A DNA stretch of 64,000 nucleotides from Eubacteriales bacterium (GTDB lineage: Bacteria; Bacillota; Clostridia; Tissierellales; GPF-1). This document shows positions 44,216-52,945 of the stretch, piece by piece (the first letter of the stretch is position 1; each line of letters starts with the position of its first letter). Below the pieces are notes generated by a model. That model did no database searches, was not told the origin of the DNA, and saw only the letters and a list, made by a program, of their open reading frames with translations. The translations under genes were made by a program, and so were the position numbers. The stretch is taken from assembly GCA_030625815.1 (NCBI GenBank), contig DAOUQF010000002.1, positions 1-64,000 on the forward strand, read 5' to 3'.

Positions 44216-44344
44216 TTCTGTCATAAAAAAGAGCGCTAGAGTGCTCTTCCGGTTAAAAGCTCAAGAATACAGGCAATTTCGCTATCGGACAAATCGAGAT
44301 GATACTTTTTCTCTATTAAGGAGAAAGCTGATTTTATGACAGAA
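44216..44344. promoter_or_regulatory. Candidate DgaR sites: 13-bp inverted copies
   Basis: TTCTGTCATAAAA (44216-44228) and its exact complement TTTTATGACAGAA (44332-44344) flank the dgaR 3' end. The distal copy lies about 120 bases upstream of the -24 element, a normal enhancer distance. Related GATTCTGTC (47074) and GACAGAAATC (47103) precede dgaR itself. Confidence 0.5.
44224..44248 (-). terminator. Terminator of dgaR
   Basis: On the minus strand stem AAGAGC / GCTCTT with an eight-base loop that contains the dgaR stop codon, followed by TTTTT, directly upstream of the sigma-54 promoter. Confidence 0.65.
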
Positions 44345-47061
44345 AATTCGCGGTTGTATTTCTGTAACGTCTCTGGGGATATTGTGTACGAATAGGATGA
44401 CTTATTCACAACAATCCGTTCCACCATGCAGGAACTGTGGATAAGAAAGCGCAATCGAATCTGATTGGCGATCTCCCAGTGCAGTTCTTCGCAAATTTGA
44501 TCCAGACAAAGCTCCGTTTCCTCCAGGATTAATTGCGGATTCAACACAGTCAGGTATTCAATAACGCTCTGCAGGGAAAGATTGGAGACAAATCGGGATT
44601 TCATACCCGTGGTTTCCTGTTGTGGATCCTTGATCTCCAAGAGAGTCATCAATAGCTCGATACCGTGGTCGGAGAAGAGTTCTTCCAGAGAAATAAAGGG
44701 AACTGTCAGGGTGTTGATTTGGAAGGTTCCGACGATCCCAACCAGGCTTTCATGGTCCTGCAGGCTGGCGAGAATCTTTTCTTCCGTTTGAATGGCATGA
44801 TACTCCATGGCCTTTACAATCAGATCTTCGGGCCAGAGTTCTTGGAAGGTCGACTCGATCAATTGCTTGATTTTTTCCGCCGTTCCAATCCCTGTGATGC
44901 AGGAGGTGTACAAGACACGCTGGGTATTGCCGTTTTTGATCTCTGTCGCCTGCAGGGTGCTGCTCAGCCCTTGAAAGTTTTTCATCGTTTCATCAAGCTC
45001 TGAAAGAGTTAAGGAATCATAGGACTCATGTTGAACCAGGGTCAAAAGTGCTGCTGTGGTGATGTACTGAAAGGTCAGTACGGGAACCTGAAATTTATTG
45101 TAGATCACCTGGCCGAAATGGGCGAGGGAGCCCATATCGACACACAGAATCAGTTCGTCAATGGTTTGTTCTGCTACAAGAGCAGTGGTCTGTCTCAAGG
45201 TTTCGCTTACGGTTTGATTGATGGGCATGTCGATCGCAAGGATGAGATTGGTTTCGAATAAGGCGTTAGCAAATTCAGCCATGCTGGTTGCCGTTGAATT
45301 GCCGTGGGAAACGAGGACGATTTTCCGTTTCTTCAGGGGCGATTGCTGCGGCTTCTTTTCAAGGATGGAGTTCATAAACAGGGAAAGAAAAACCAGTTCA
45401 CCCTTGGGGATGGCAACGCTCAGTTCCTGGCTCATAAATTCGCCGATATGAATGGTTGATTGGGTTAACTCTTGGCTAGCAAATGAGATATTGTTATAAA
45501 CTGGCGGTGTAATGCCCCGCTTGGTGTAGGATAAAAAGGAATAAATATGAAGGTAGAAATTATCCTTAAGGGTAGGGGGAACCTCCGTATCCAATTCTTC
45601 TTCAATTCGTGCAAGAATTCGATTGACCTTTTTTGAGATTGCCAATTCATTGGATCGTGAAATGGCTGGGGCGGGCAAATCGGCATGAATCGAATACTTG
45701 AAGAGGGTGTGGATTTTGTTCTCCAAAAGAATTCGGGTCTCGGTAAAAGATAAGCCCTGGGATTTCAATCCCTCGTATTCCTTCATTAGCAATTCATAAA
45801 AGTTGGATAAATGGGACTCTGCCATAGTGGAAGGAGTTTGTCCAATGGCTTGAAGGACCGATTCGTTGATCTCGATTTTCATGGTTTGCTGATATAGTTT
45901 TTCGAGGAATTGTTTTGCCTTGCTGGAGAGGGGCGCGTCAAGTCCGGTTTGAAACCGATCGTCTAGAAGCACGGTATCCCGATTGCCAGTGAGGGCGTTC
46001 ATAAAGGCCTGCGCGCAGATAAATTGGATGTCGCTTTTTAGTTCGCCGATATTCCCTTCAAGAGGCCGAGACATAAAATCCTGCATCAGGGATTTTGTGA
46101 CCCATACGGGTTTCTTGATCTTGATGCTTTCCTGCAGGAGAAAATGACAGATGATTTCAAGGCGCTCCTTGGCTGGGCGGTCTGCCAAGGCGGGGAGGGG
46201 AAGAACAACTTGAATTCTTCTTAGAAAGGTTCGCAAGAATTCATGATTCAGATCTTCCGTCGTTGCGCCGATAAAGCGAATGGATGCGGTTTCATATTCA
46301 TGGCTGCTGCCAAGTTTTTGAAAGACTCCTTTGTCGAGGAGGGTGAAGAGTTTCTCTTGGCCCTCGGCGGTCAACCGATGAATTTCATCAAGAAAAAGAA
46401 AACCGCCGTCTGCTTTCTTGATCAATCCATCACGATCTGTGACGGCACCTGTAAAAGCCCCCTTTTTGTATCCGAATAACTGAGATGTTAAAAGTTCCGG
46501 ATTGTTATAGTATTCCGCGCAATTAAAGTACACAAAAGGCACCTCGGTTCGATCGGTGAGGTTTTGTGAGGCGAAGGCATGCATAAACTCTGCAAACTTT
46601 GTTTTTCCCACACCGGATGGGCCGGTCATTAAAACATGCAGTCCATTGGGCGGATATAAAACGGCGGCCTTTGCCTTGGAGATGCTTTCTCGCAGGCTTC
46701 CGGTGGCGCCGATCATTTCATTGAAAGGATCATCATTCGGAATCGAAGCTCTCGTGGGATTGACGATGGAATGGTGGAATTCCTCGTAGGAAGTGAAGAA
46801 TAGGCTGGGTGGAGCGAAGCCGTATTGCTCCTTAAGGGTGGTGAAATCAAGAAACAAGACGGGTCTCGTTTTGATTTTTATGAGGCTTCCATCTCGATGC
46901 AAGGCGTTGAGGTCTTGGCTGACGGCATTTCGTTTGATCTCTAATGTTTCTGACAAAACTTCAGCGGTCATTCCGAGTTCTTGGGTGGAATCCATCAGCT
47001 GGTGGCTGATAGTTTTTGTATACTGGATGACAGAAGCATGGATCTTTTCCAATCGTTTCAT
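44236..47061 (-). CDS. dgaR: Sigma-54-dependent PTS-regulated activator DgaR (LevR/ManR type)
   Basis: 941 residues. Order: an N-terminal winged helix (about 20-75, LGMTAEVLSETLEIKRNAVSQDL), an AAA+ domain with Walker A GPSGVGKTKFAEF and the sigma-54 contact loop GAFTGA, a PRD domain (YLHIYSFLSYTKRG), an EIIA-Man-like domain (VLVSHGNSTATSMA), an EIIB-like segment with Cys (YTSCITGIGTAEKI), and a C-terminal PRD. PTS phosphorylation of its histidines should couple activity to substrate supply. ATG 47061 with AGGAGG is preferred over the frame start at 47115. It should activate the dgaABCDEF promoter just downstream. Confidence 0.93.
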   Translation of the reverse strand: MKRLEKIHASVIQYTKTISHQLMDSTQELGMTAEVLSETLEIKRNAVSQDLNALHRDGSLIKIKTRPVLFLDFTTLKEQYGFAPPSLFFTSYEEFHHSIVNPTRASIPNDDPFNEMIGATGSLRESISKAKAAVLYPPNGLHVLMTGPSGVGKTKFAEFMHAFASQNLTDRTEVPFVYFNCAEYYNNPELLTSQLFGYKKGAFTGAVTDRDGLIKKADGGFLFLDEIHRLTAEGQEKLFTLLDKGVFQKLGSSHEYETASIRFIGATTEDLNHEFLRTFLRRIQVVLPLPALADRPAKERLEIICHFLLQESIKIKKPVWVTKSLMQDFMSRPLEGNIGELKSDIQFICAQAFMNALTGNRDTVLLDDRFQTGLDAPLSSKAKQFLEKLYQQTMKIEINESVLQAIGQTPSTMAESHLSNFYELLMKEYEGLKSQGLSFTETRILLENKIHTLFKYSIHADLPAPAISRSNELAISKKVNRILARIEEELDTEVPPTLKDNFYLHIYSFLSYTKRGITPPVYNNISFASQELTQSTIHIGEFMSQELSVAIPKGELVFLSLFMNSILEKKPQQSPLKKRKIVLVSHGNSTATSMAEFANALFETNLILAIDMPINQTVSETLRQTTALVAEQTIDELILCVDMGSLAHFGQVIYNKFQVPVLTFQYITTAALLTLVQHESYDSLTLSELDETMKNFQGLSSTLQATEIKNGNTQRVLYTSCITGIGTAEKIKQLIESTFQELWPEDLIVKAMEYHAIQTEEKILASLQDHESLVGIVGTFQINTLTVPFISLEELFSDHGIELLMTLLEIKDPQQETTGMKSRFVSNLSLQSVIEYLTVLNPQLILEETELCLDQICEELHWEIANQIRLRFLIHSSCMVERIVVNKSSYSYTISPETLQKYNREFSVIKSAFSLIEKKYHLDLSDSEIACILELLTGRAL

Positions 47062-47132
47062 AATGCACCTCCTGATTCTGTCTTTTATTTTATGGGTCGG
47101 GATGACAGAAATCAAATCTTTTCTATGGGGAA

Positions 47133-47175
47133 TTCACAAGAATTTCACCAACATCGGAATCACCTGGGATATAAT
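47133..47175 (+). promoter_or_regulatory. Promoter region of the first two-component system
   Basis: Direct repeats TTCACAA (47133) and TTCACCA (47144), 11-base phase, then a perfect TATAAT at 47170-47175. Autoregulation by the response regulator is plausible. Confidence 0.55.
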
Positions 47176-47204
47176 AAGGGTAATAGTGGAAAGGGAGGCG
47201 AAGA

Positions 47205-47891
47205 ATGGATAAGAAGAGAAAGATTATGATCGTTGATGACGATCCCAATATTGTTGAGTTGATTGATATCTATTTGAAAAAAGAAGGCTATGAGACCGAT
47301 AAGCATCTATCCGGCGTAACCGCCTTGGATCGTTTTGATGCAGCGGAACCGGATTTGATCCTGTTGGATATTATGCTGCCGGAGATCGACGGCTATGACG
47401 TCTGTACAGAGATTCGAAAGAAAAGCGATGTGCCGATCATTATGATTACTGCAAAAGGCGAGACATTCGACAAGGTGCTGGGGCTGGAATTGGGCGCCGA
47501 TGATTATCTTGTAAAACCCTTTGAGGCGGCGGAGCTTCTTGCAAGGGTAAAAGCGGTTCTCAGGCGATACGGCAATGAGATGCCGCAGAAAAAGGTCTTG
47601 GAGATTCCCAATCTGAAGATTGATTTGAATGATTATTCACTGACTTATCATGACAAGAAGCTGGAGATGCCGAAGAAGGAATTGGAGCTTTTGCATTTCT
47701 TGATTGCAAATCCCAACCATGTTTTTACCCGGGAGCAATTGCTCGATAAGATTTGGGGATACGAGTATGTGGGAGAAAGCCGAACGGTAGACGTGCATAT
47801 CAAACGAGTCCGCGAGAAGTTGAGTCATGAGGATCCGTGGGAGATTAAAACAGTCTGGTCCGTGGGCTATAAGTTCCAGAATAAGGAGTAG
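47205..47891 (+). CDS. OmpR-family response regulator 1
   Basis: 228 residues: receiver domain with acidic pocket VDDDP, phosphorylated D55 (LLDIMLPEIDGYD), T and K (MITAKG, LVKPFEAAEL), and a C-terminal winged helix (HVFTREQLLDKIWGYEYVGESRTVDVHIKRVREKL). It is followed five bases later by its histidine kinase. The neighbouring exporter genes and phased repeats suggest control of envelope genes. It resembles PhoP/WalR regulators, but family members are too alike to name it from sequence alone. Confidence 0.93.
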   Translation: MDKKRKIMIVDDDPNIVELIDIYLKKEGYETDKHLSGVTALDRFDAAEPDLILLDIMLPEIDGYDVCTEIRKKSDVPIIMITAKGETFDKVLGLELGADDYLVKPFEAAELLARVKAVLRRYGNEMPQKKVLEIPNLKIDLNDYSLTYHDKKLEMPKKELELLHFLIANPNHVFTREQLLDKIWGYEYVGESRTVDVHIKRVREKLSHEDPWEIKTVWSVGYKFQNKE

Positions 47892-47896
47892 AGGCT

Positions 47897-49465
47897 ATGC
47901 GCACCCTCTTTGGAAAGATGGTGGCAACCCATGCGGTGGCGATTTTTGTCGGCATTCTGATTATGATTTTTGGGTTGAATGCAATCTTTCAATATTATTT
48001 CGTTGAAAAACAAGAGAATCAAATGCTGGAGCAGGCGGAGCAGATTGCCGGTGCCTACGCGTTTTTTGCGGAGTCGCAGCAAGCGGATTTCTCCGGCGTA
48101 TATTCGGAACAATTCCGGGAATATATGACGCAGATTATCGAAAACGCGGATATCGACAGTGAATTTGACATCGATCGATTGATTGGCGCGTCCAATATTG
48201 TCAATGTGCTGGAGGGAGATTTTCGGGAAGCCCTCTTCCAATTTGAATTGGCAAGCTTGAGCAACTATATGAATGCGTCGATCTTTATCGTCAACGAACA
48301 AGCGCAATTGATGTCTCAAAACGAAGTGAAGGTGAAAGAAACCATTCCTCGCGCTTCTGTTGAATCGGTCTTCGAGGGTAGTGTTGTGCAGGAAGCCGTC
48401 GGGATCCAAAAGATCTACGAGAATCCTGTCATTACCGTCGGTTATCCCATCTACTTGGATGGAGAGGTGGCCTATGCCTTGTTTTTGCAGGCGGATGTGC
48501 CAGTTGTGACGGAAACGGTTTCGGATATTCTTTCCATCACAATTATTTCGCTCTTGATTACGGGGATTATCGCCGTGATCGCGATTTTTCTGGTGATGAG
48601 CAATGTGACCAAAGAGATCTCGCGGGTGAATATGCGGATGCAAGAGATTGCCCAGGGAAACTTTGATCGTCGATTGAAGGTGACGAGAAACGATGAACTC
48701 GGTGAATTGATGGGGACCTTTAATCTAATGGTGGATGAATTGTCCCGGGTGGAAAAGAAAAGGGAAGAGTTTGTATCGAATCTTTCCCATGACTTCCGGT
48801 CGCCGTTGACTTCCATCAATGGATACATCCAGGCGATTTTGGATGGCACCATTCCGCCGGAAAATCAGGAACGATACTTGCGGATTGTGGCCGATGAAAG
48901 CAATCGCTTGACGAAGATGGCCAATGATATTTTGGATCTTTCCAGGATGCAGACGGGAGCGGCCAAACTGGAACTGGAAGAAATCAAGATTCACGATTTT
49001 TTGGTGAATGAACTGATCAAGTTCGAGCATCGAATTGATGAGAAGGAAGTGGATGTGCAAATTCACTTTATCAATAAGATTCCGATTATCGCGGCGGACC
49101 GTGCCCTCCTGCAACGGGTTGTGTATAATTTGTTGGATAATGCCATGAAGTTTATCAATCAGAAGGGTACTCTGGAGTTGAAAACCCAGGTGCAAAATCA
49201 AAAGATTGTAGTCACGATTCGAAACACGGGAGCCGTGATCCGAAAAGACGAGCAAGTGAAGATTTGGGAACGGTTCAGCAAGCTGGATACATCCAGAGGC
49301 GAGGTGAAAAAATCCTCTGGCTTGGGATTGTCCATTGTGAAGGAAATTATCCGCGCTCACGAAGAGGATATCTGGATTGAGTCGAGCCGGGAGTCTGGCG
49401 TGTCCTTTATCTTCACCCTTCCAATCAATGCTTGGGAAAGAAAACCGAAGCGAAATGAGAAATAA
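47897..49465 (+). CDS. Sensor histidine kinase 1
   Basis: 522 residues: membrane helix 1 (about 8-30), an extracytoplasmic sensor of about 180 residues, helix 2 (about 211-234), HAMP, dimerisation domain with H298 in NLSHDFRSPLTSINGY, and an ATPase domain with N box (NLLDNAMKF), and G boxes (SGLGLSIVKEII). No PAS domain, unlike typical WalK. The sensor domain has the size and strand pattern of PDC/Cache-like domains; the signal is unknown. Partner of the preceding response regulator. A terminator follows. Confidence 0.92.
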   Translation: MRTLFGKMVATHAVAIFVGILIMIFGLNAIFQYYFVEKQENQMLEQAEQIAGAYAFFAESQQADFSGVYSEQFREYMTQIIENADIDSEFDIDRLIGASNIVNVLEGDFREALFQFELASLSNYMNASIFIVNEQAQLMSQNEVKVKETIPRASVESVFEGSVVQEAVGIQKIYENPVITVGYPIYLDGEVAYALFLQADVPVVTETVSDILSITIISLLITGIIAVIAIFLVMSNVTKEISRVNMRMQEIAQGNFDRRLKVTRNDELGELMGTFNLMVDELSRVEKKREEFVSNLSHDFRSPLTSINGYIQAILDGTIPPENQERYLRIVADESNRLTKMANDILDLSRMQTGAAKLELEEIKIHDFLVNELIKFEHRIDEKEVDVQIHFINKIPIIAADRALLQRVVYNLLDNAMKFINQKGTLELKTQVQNQKIVVTIRNTGAVIRKDEQVKIWERFSKLDTSRGEVKKSSGLGLSIVKEIIRAHEEDIWIESSRESGVSFIFTLPINAWERKPKRNEK

Positions 49466-49479
49466 GAGAATCCAAAAGA

Positions 49480-49525
49480 ACCCCGGCTATTTGCGTGGAA
49501 TGCGCAAAACGGCCGGGGTTTTGTA
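49480..49525 (+). terminator. Terminator of the first two-component operon
   Basis: Outer stem AACCCCGGC / GCCGGGGTT with an inner stem TTTGCG / CGCAAA, followed by TTTTG. Confidence 0.8.
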
Positions 49526-49528
49526 CTG

Positions 49529-49587
49529 TTTATAAAGTTTTTATGAATTCGTGTGGGACTTGTTAGATCTATTGGATATCCTATAAT
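49529..49587 (+). promoter_or_regulatory. Promoter region of the MacA/MacB-like exporter
   Basis: Direct repeats TTTATAA (49529) and TTTATGA (49540), then TTGTTA (49560-49565), 16-base spacer, TATAAT (49582-49587). Confidence 0.6.
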
Positions 49588-49612
49588 TAAGTAAAGTGAA
49601 AGGATGGGTCTG

Positions 49613-50872
49613 ATGAGTAAGAAAAAATGGAGTTTAATTTTGGTGGTATTGATTGTAGCTGCTGGTGCATATGGCATAAATAAAATGCAATCGAAAGATG
49701 CGGTTAGCGAAGAGGAAACCATGGAAACCATGATACTGGAGGCGAGAACCGTTGAAGAGCGGTTGTTGATGACGGGGGTTGTTACGGCTGAGTCGGAAAT
49801 CTTGAAGGCGGAATTGAAAGGCGAGATCGCTGAGATCCTGGTAGCCAATGGTGATATGGTTCAAGAAGGCGATTTGCTGTTTGTGATTGAACCGGAGGAC
49901 TTGTCGGTTTCCATCGCGGAAGCGCAGTCGAATGTGGATACGGCGAAGCGGAATCTGGATCAGGCGCAAGTGGACGGCGGACAATCCGTTCGTAATCAGT
50001 TTTTGCGGGCAGAATCCAGCTATCTGCAATCAAAATTGGATTATGAGTTGCAACAACAGTTGTTTGATTTGGGAACGGCAAGTGAAACGGCCGTTACATC
50101 AGCGAAGCAAGCCATGCTGAATGCACAGAGCAGTTATATTTCTGCAAAAGCGGATTGGGGAACCTATAGCGCGAAAGAAGAGATTGCTTCTTTGACAGCA
50201 AAGGTTCTACGGGCGGAAGAAACATTGGAAGCCTTGTTGGAACAACAAGATGGCGCGGAAGTAACAGCGACCTTAACGGGAGTCGTTAGCGGGTTGGATT
50301 TGTCGATCGGCGATGATGTGGGAATGGGTACCATGCTTGTAGAAATTACGGATACGGAAAACTTAATGGTCGAAGCATCCGTCAGCGAATATGAGATTGG
50401 AAAATTATCGGTCGGACAAAAATTGGAAGTGGCTCCGATTGCTGACGATGAAGCAATCAGCATTGCGACGATCACCTATATCGCACCAAAGGGAACCATC
50501 AGCAATGCGGATACCACCTTTGAAATCGAAGCGGTTGTGGAGGAGAAATCGGAAGGCCTCTTGGTGAACGCAACCGTGAATCTTGATATCTTGGTGGCGC
50601 AGGCACAGGATGTATTGGCGGTTCCGTACGAAGCGTTGATTACAAATGGTGTCAAGGCCATGGTGATGGTGCAAAAGGGAGAGGAATTTATGCCGATTCC
50701 AGTTGAGCAGGGAGTCAAGGGTGATCTCTATGTCGAGATCAGTTCGCCGGAATTGACGGCAGGATCCGTGATTCAGATTCCAAGTACATCGATAGCGAAT
50801 TTTGAAAGAGGATTTATGCCGCCAGGAACTGGCGGAGGTACGGGTGCTGGTCGTAACGGCGGCAGCAAGTAG
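49613..50872 (+). CDS. MacA-like periplasmic-adaptor-type exporter subunit (HlyD family)
   Basis: 419 residues: one N-terminal membrane helix (about 6-22), then the adaptor layout of lipoyl half (EILVANGDMVQEGDLLFVI), a coiled-coil hairpin (about 100-200), the second lipoyl half (VSGLDLSIGDDVGMGTML), beta-barrel and membrane-proximal parts, and a Gly-rich tail. ATG 49613 with AAAGGA is preferred over ATG 49604. Followed by the ABC ATPase and permease; together they resemble MacAB-type exporters of peptides, antibiotics or lipoproteins. In a monoderm the adaptor would act at the outer face of the membrane. Confidence 0.9.
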   Translation: MSKKKWSLILVVLIVAAGAYGINKMQSKDAVSEEETMETMILEARTVEERLLMTGVVTAESEILKAELKGEIAEILVANGDMVQEGDLLFVIEPEDLSVSIAEAQSNVDTAKRNLDQAQVDGGQSVRNQFLRAESSYLQSKLDYELQQQLFDLGTASETAVTSAKQAMLNAQSSYISAKADWGTYSAKEEIASLTAKVLRAEETLEALLEQQDGAEVTATLTGVVSGLDLSIGDDVGMGTMLVEITDTENLMVEASVSEYEIGKLSVGQKLEVAPIADDEAISIATITYIAPKGTISNADTTFEIEAVVEEKSEGLLVNATVNLDILVAQAQDVLAVPYEALITNGVKAMVMVQKGEEFMPIPVEQGVKGDLYVEISSPELTAGSVIQIPSTSIANFERGFMPPGTGGGTGAGRNGGSK

Positions 50873-50887
50873 CGGAAAGGAGAAATC

Positions 50888-51580
50888 ATGTTACAGATTC
50901 AATCTTTAGTAAAAGATTATGGAGAAGGTGAAATTCTCGTCCGCGCATTGGATCATGTTGATTTGACGATCAAAGAAGGAGAGATGGTTGCGATTATCGG
51001 TCCGTCCGGATCGGGCAAGTCAACTCTGATGAATATTTTGGGTTGCTTGGATCAAGCGACGGAAGGGACGTATGAGCTCGATGGTGTCATGGTCGGTTCC
51101 CTTTCCGAGGACGAACTTTCCGGGGTTCGGAATAAGAAGATCGGATTTGTCTTTCAATCCTTTAACCTCTTGGCAAAATTGACGGCGCTTCAAAATGTGG
51201 AGCTGCCTATGATCTATGCGGGGGCGGGGAAGAAAGAACGAAAAGAACTGGCGATGAAGGCATTGGAGAAGGTGAAACTTGGGGATCGATCCCATCACCG
51301 ACCCAATCAGCTTTCCGGCGGGCAGAAGCAGAGGGCTGCCGTTGCGCGCGCATTGGTGAATACGCCGGCGATCTTGCTGGCGGACGAACCAACGGGAAAC
51401 TTGGATTCTAAATCGACGCAAGACATTTTGCGCCTGTTTCAGGAACTGCATCGAGAGGGAAAAACCATTTTGATCGTCACCCATGAAACGGAAGTGGCGA
51501 AGCATTGTCAACGAGTCATTGAGATCCGTGACGGGAAAATTTCCAAGGATTACTACAACAAGGAGGTGGCGCAGAAATGA
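50888..51580 (+). CDS. ABC transporter ATPase, MacB/LolD type
   Basis: 230 residues. Walker A GPSGSGKST (38-46), Q loop FQSFNLLAKLTALQNVELP, signature LSGGQKQRAAVARAL, Walker B LLADEPTGNLDSK, and an H loop (VTHETEVAKHC). The NLLAKLTA and EPTGNLDSK patterns are those of the LolD/MacB/FtsE family, which power mechanotransmission exporters rather than classical import. It overlaps the permease gene by four bases. Confidence 0.95.
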   Translation: MLQIQSLVKDYGEGEILVRALDHVDLTIKEGEMVAIIGPSGSGKSTLMNILGCLDQATEGTYELDGVMVGSLSEDELSGVRNKKIGFVFQSFNLLAKLTALQNVELPMIYAGAGKKERKELAMKALEKVKLGDRSHHRPNQLSGGQKQRAAVARALVNTPAILLADEPTGNLDSKSTQDILRLFQELHREGKTILIVTHETEVAKHCQRVIEIRDGKISKDYYNKEVAQK

Positions 51581-52773
51581 TGGAATCATTTAGAATTGCG
51601 ATGCAAGCCATTGCATCCAATAAGATGCGCTCCCTTTTGACCATGTTGGGGATTATTATCGGGATTGCCTCGGTAGTGGCCATTGTTTCCATTGGAGCGG
51701 GCACTCAAACCGAGCTGGAAGAAAGCTTTGCGGAACTTGGAACTGATTCGATCTCTCTGCAGATCGCGAGGAACGCGGAGCTCTCTCCATCGGAAGAGTT
51801 TACCATGGCGGATGTGGATGCATTGGCGAATCGATTCGAAGACGAAGTTCGTTATGTGCTGCCGAATATATCGGGGCAAGCGACGATTCAGGCGGACATT
51901 GACGATACGGGTGTAAGTATCAGCGGTACCATTGCCGAGGGCGATGTGATCAATAACTTGGAGCTGGTATCTGGACGATTTTTGATGGATCATGAGATTG
52001 ACGAATACCGAAACAGTATCGTCATTGGAGACGATCTTGCCGGAAAAGTATTCGGCGATGAGCATGCGGTTGGTGAAACCGTTCATCTGAAACGCGGCAA
52101 TTCAACCACAGGTTATTTGGTTGTTGGAGTCTATGAAGCGCAGGAAAGCGTGATGGGCTTTACGGGTTATACGATTTATGCACCCTATACCACCGTTGAT
52201 AAAGTGTTGAGTCTAAACGGTGAGGTGCCGAGCATTACGGTGAAACTGCAACAGGATGTCGATGTGAATGACTTTGGAGCGCGCATGATTGCCTTTATGG
52301 AAGCGAGAAAAGGGAATGTTGGCGAGGGCAAGTACGACACCTTCAGCGCGGAATCCATTATGGAAATGGCCTCCGAGATGTTGGGGCTGTTGACGACAGT
52401 GATTTCAGCGATCGCAGCTATTTCACTTTTGGTTGGCGGGATCGGCGTCATGAACATCATGCTGGTATCTGTCACCGAACGGATTCGAGAGATTGGCATT
52501 CGAAAAGCCTTGGGTGCGAAACGTTCGGCGATCTTGCAGCAATTTTTGATTGAAGCCGTGGTCATTACCCTGATTGGCGGTGTGATCGGGATTGTTTTGG
52601 GAGCCGTTATGGGTAACGTTGTCGGGAATCTCTTGGATATGAAAGCGACGATTTCTTTGGACGCGGTGGTGATCGCGACGGGCTTCTCGATGTTGATCGG
52701 GATTTTCTTCGGTCTGTATCCGGCAAACCGTGCGGCGAAACTGGATCCGATTGAAGCTTTGCGCCATGAGTGA
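51577..52773 (+). CDS. ABC transporter permease, MacB/FtsX type
   Basis: 398 residues: membrane helix 1 (about 19-41, SLLTMLGIIIGIASVVAIVSIG), a large extracytoplasmic MacB-PCD domain, and three C-terminal helices with the FtsX-type motif LVGGIGVMNIMLVSVTERIREIGIRKALGAKR. The pattern is that of MacB-like mechanotransmission permeases. Fourth-base overlap with the ATPase. The linked adaptor, TCS and TolC-like gene suggest one exporter unit or an antimicrobial-peptide response. Confidence 0.94.
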   Translation: MMESFRIAMQAIASNKMRSLLTMLGIIIGIASVVAIVSIGAGTQTELEESFAELGTDSISLQIARNAELSPSEEFTMADVDALANRFEDEVRYVLPNISGQATIQADIDDTGVSISGTIAEGDVINNLELVSGRFLMDHEIDEYRNSIVIGDDLAGKVFGDEHAVGETVHLKRGNSTTGYLVVGVYEAQESVMGFTGYTIYAPYTTVDKVLSLNGEVPSITVKLQQDVDVNDFGARMIAFMEARKGNVGEGKYDTFSAESIMEMASEMLGLLTTVISAIAAISLLVGGIGVMNIMLVSVTERIREIGIRKALGAKRSAILQQFLIEAVVITLIGGVIGIVLGAVMGNVVGNLLDMKATISLDAVVIATGFSMLIGIFFGLYPANRAAKLDPIEALRHE

Positions 52774-52777
52774 GAAA

Positions 52778-52822
52778 CGAAAGCTTCGAACAGCGAAAGC
52801 TTCGAATGGCGAAAGCCTCGAA
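52778..52822 (+). repeat. Three short tandem repeats, 16-base period
   Basis: The 13-mer CGAAAGCTTCGAA occurs at 52778 and 52794, and once with one change at 52810, each separated by three bases. It lies just after the permease stop codon. No array continues, and it may be replication slippage. Confidence 0.75.
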
Positions 52823-52945
52823 GTGCAGCTGCTTTAAACGAGCGTTATCCAAACAGGTGAGTGATTGAAAGACAATTGTCTGACGGATCGTGGAGCTATG
52901 ATATAATAAAAGGAGATTTTTGGAAATGAGAAAGGGGCAGATTGC

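Noticed and set aside
47205-49465. Calling the first two-component pair WalRK
   Set aside because: The kinase has HAMP but no PAS domain, and the usual walHIJ neighbours are missing; the sequence does not allow a specific name.
52778-52822. CRISPR array
   Set aside because: Units are only 13 bases with three-base gaps, there are three copies and no cas genes.
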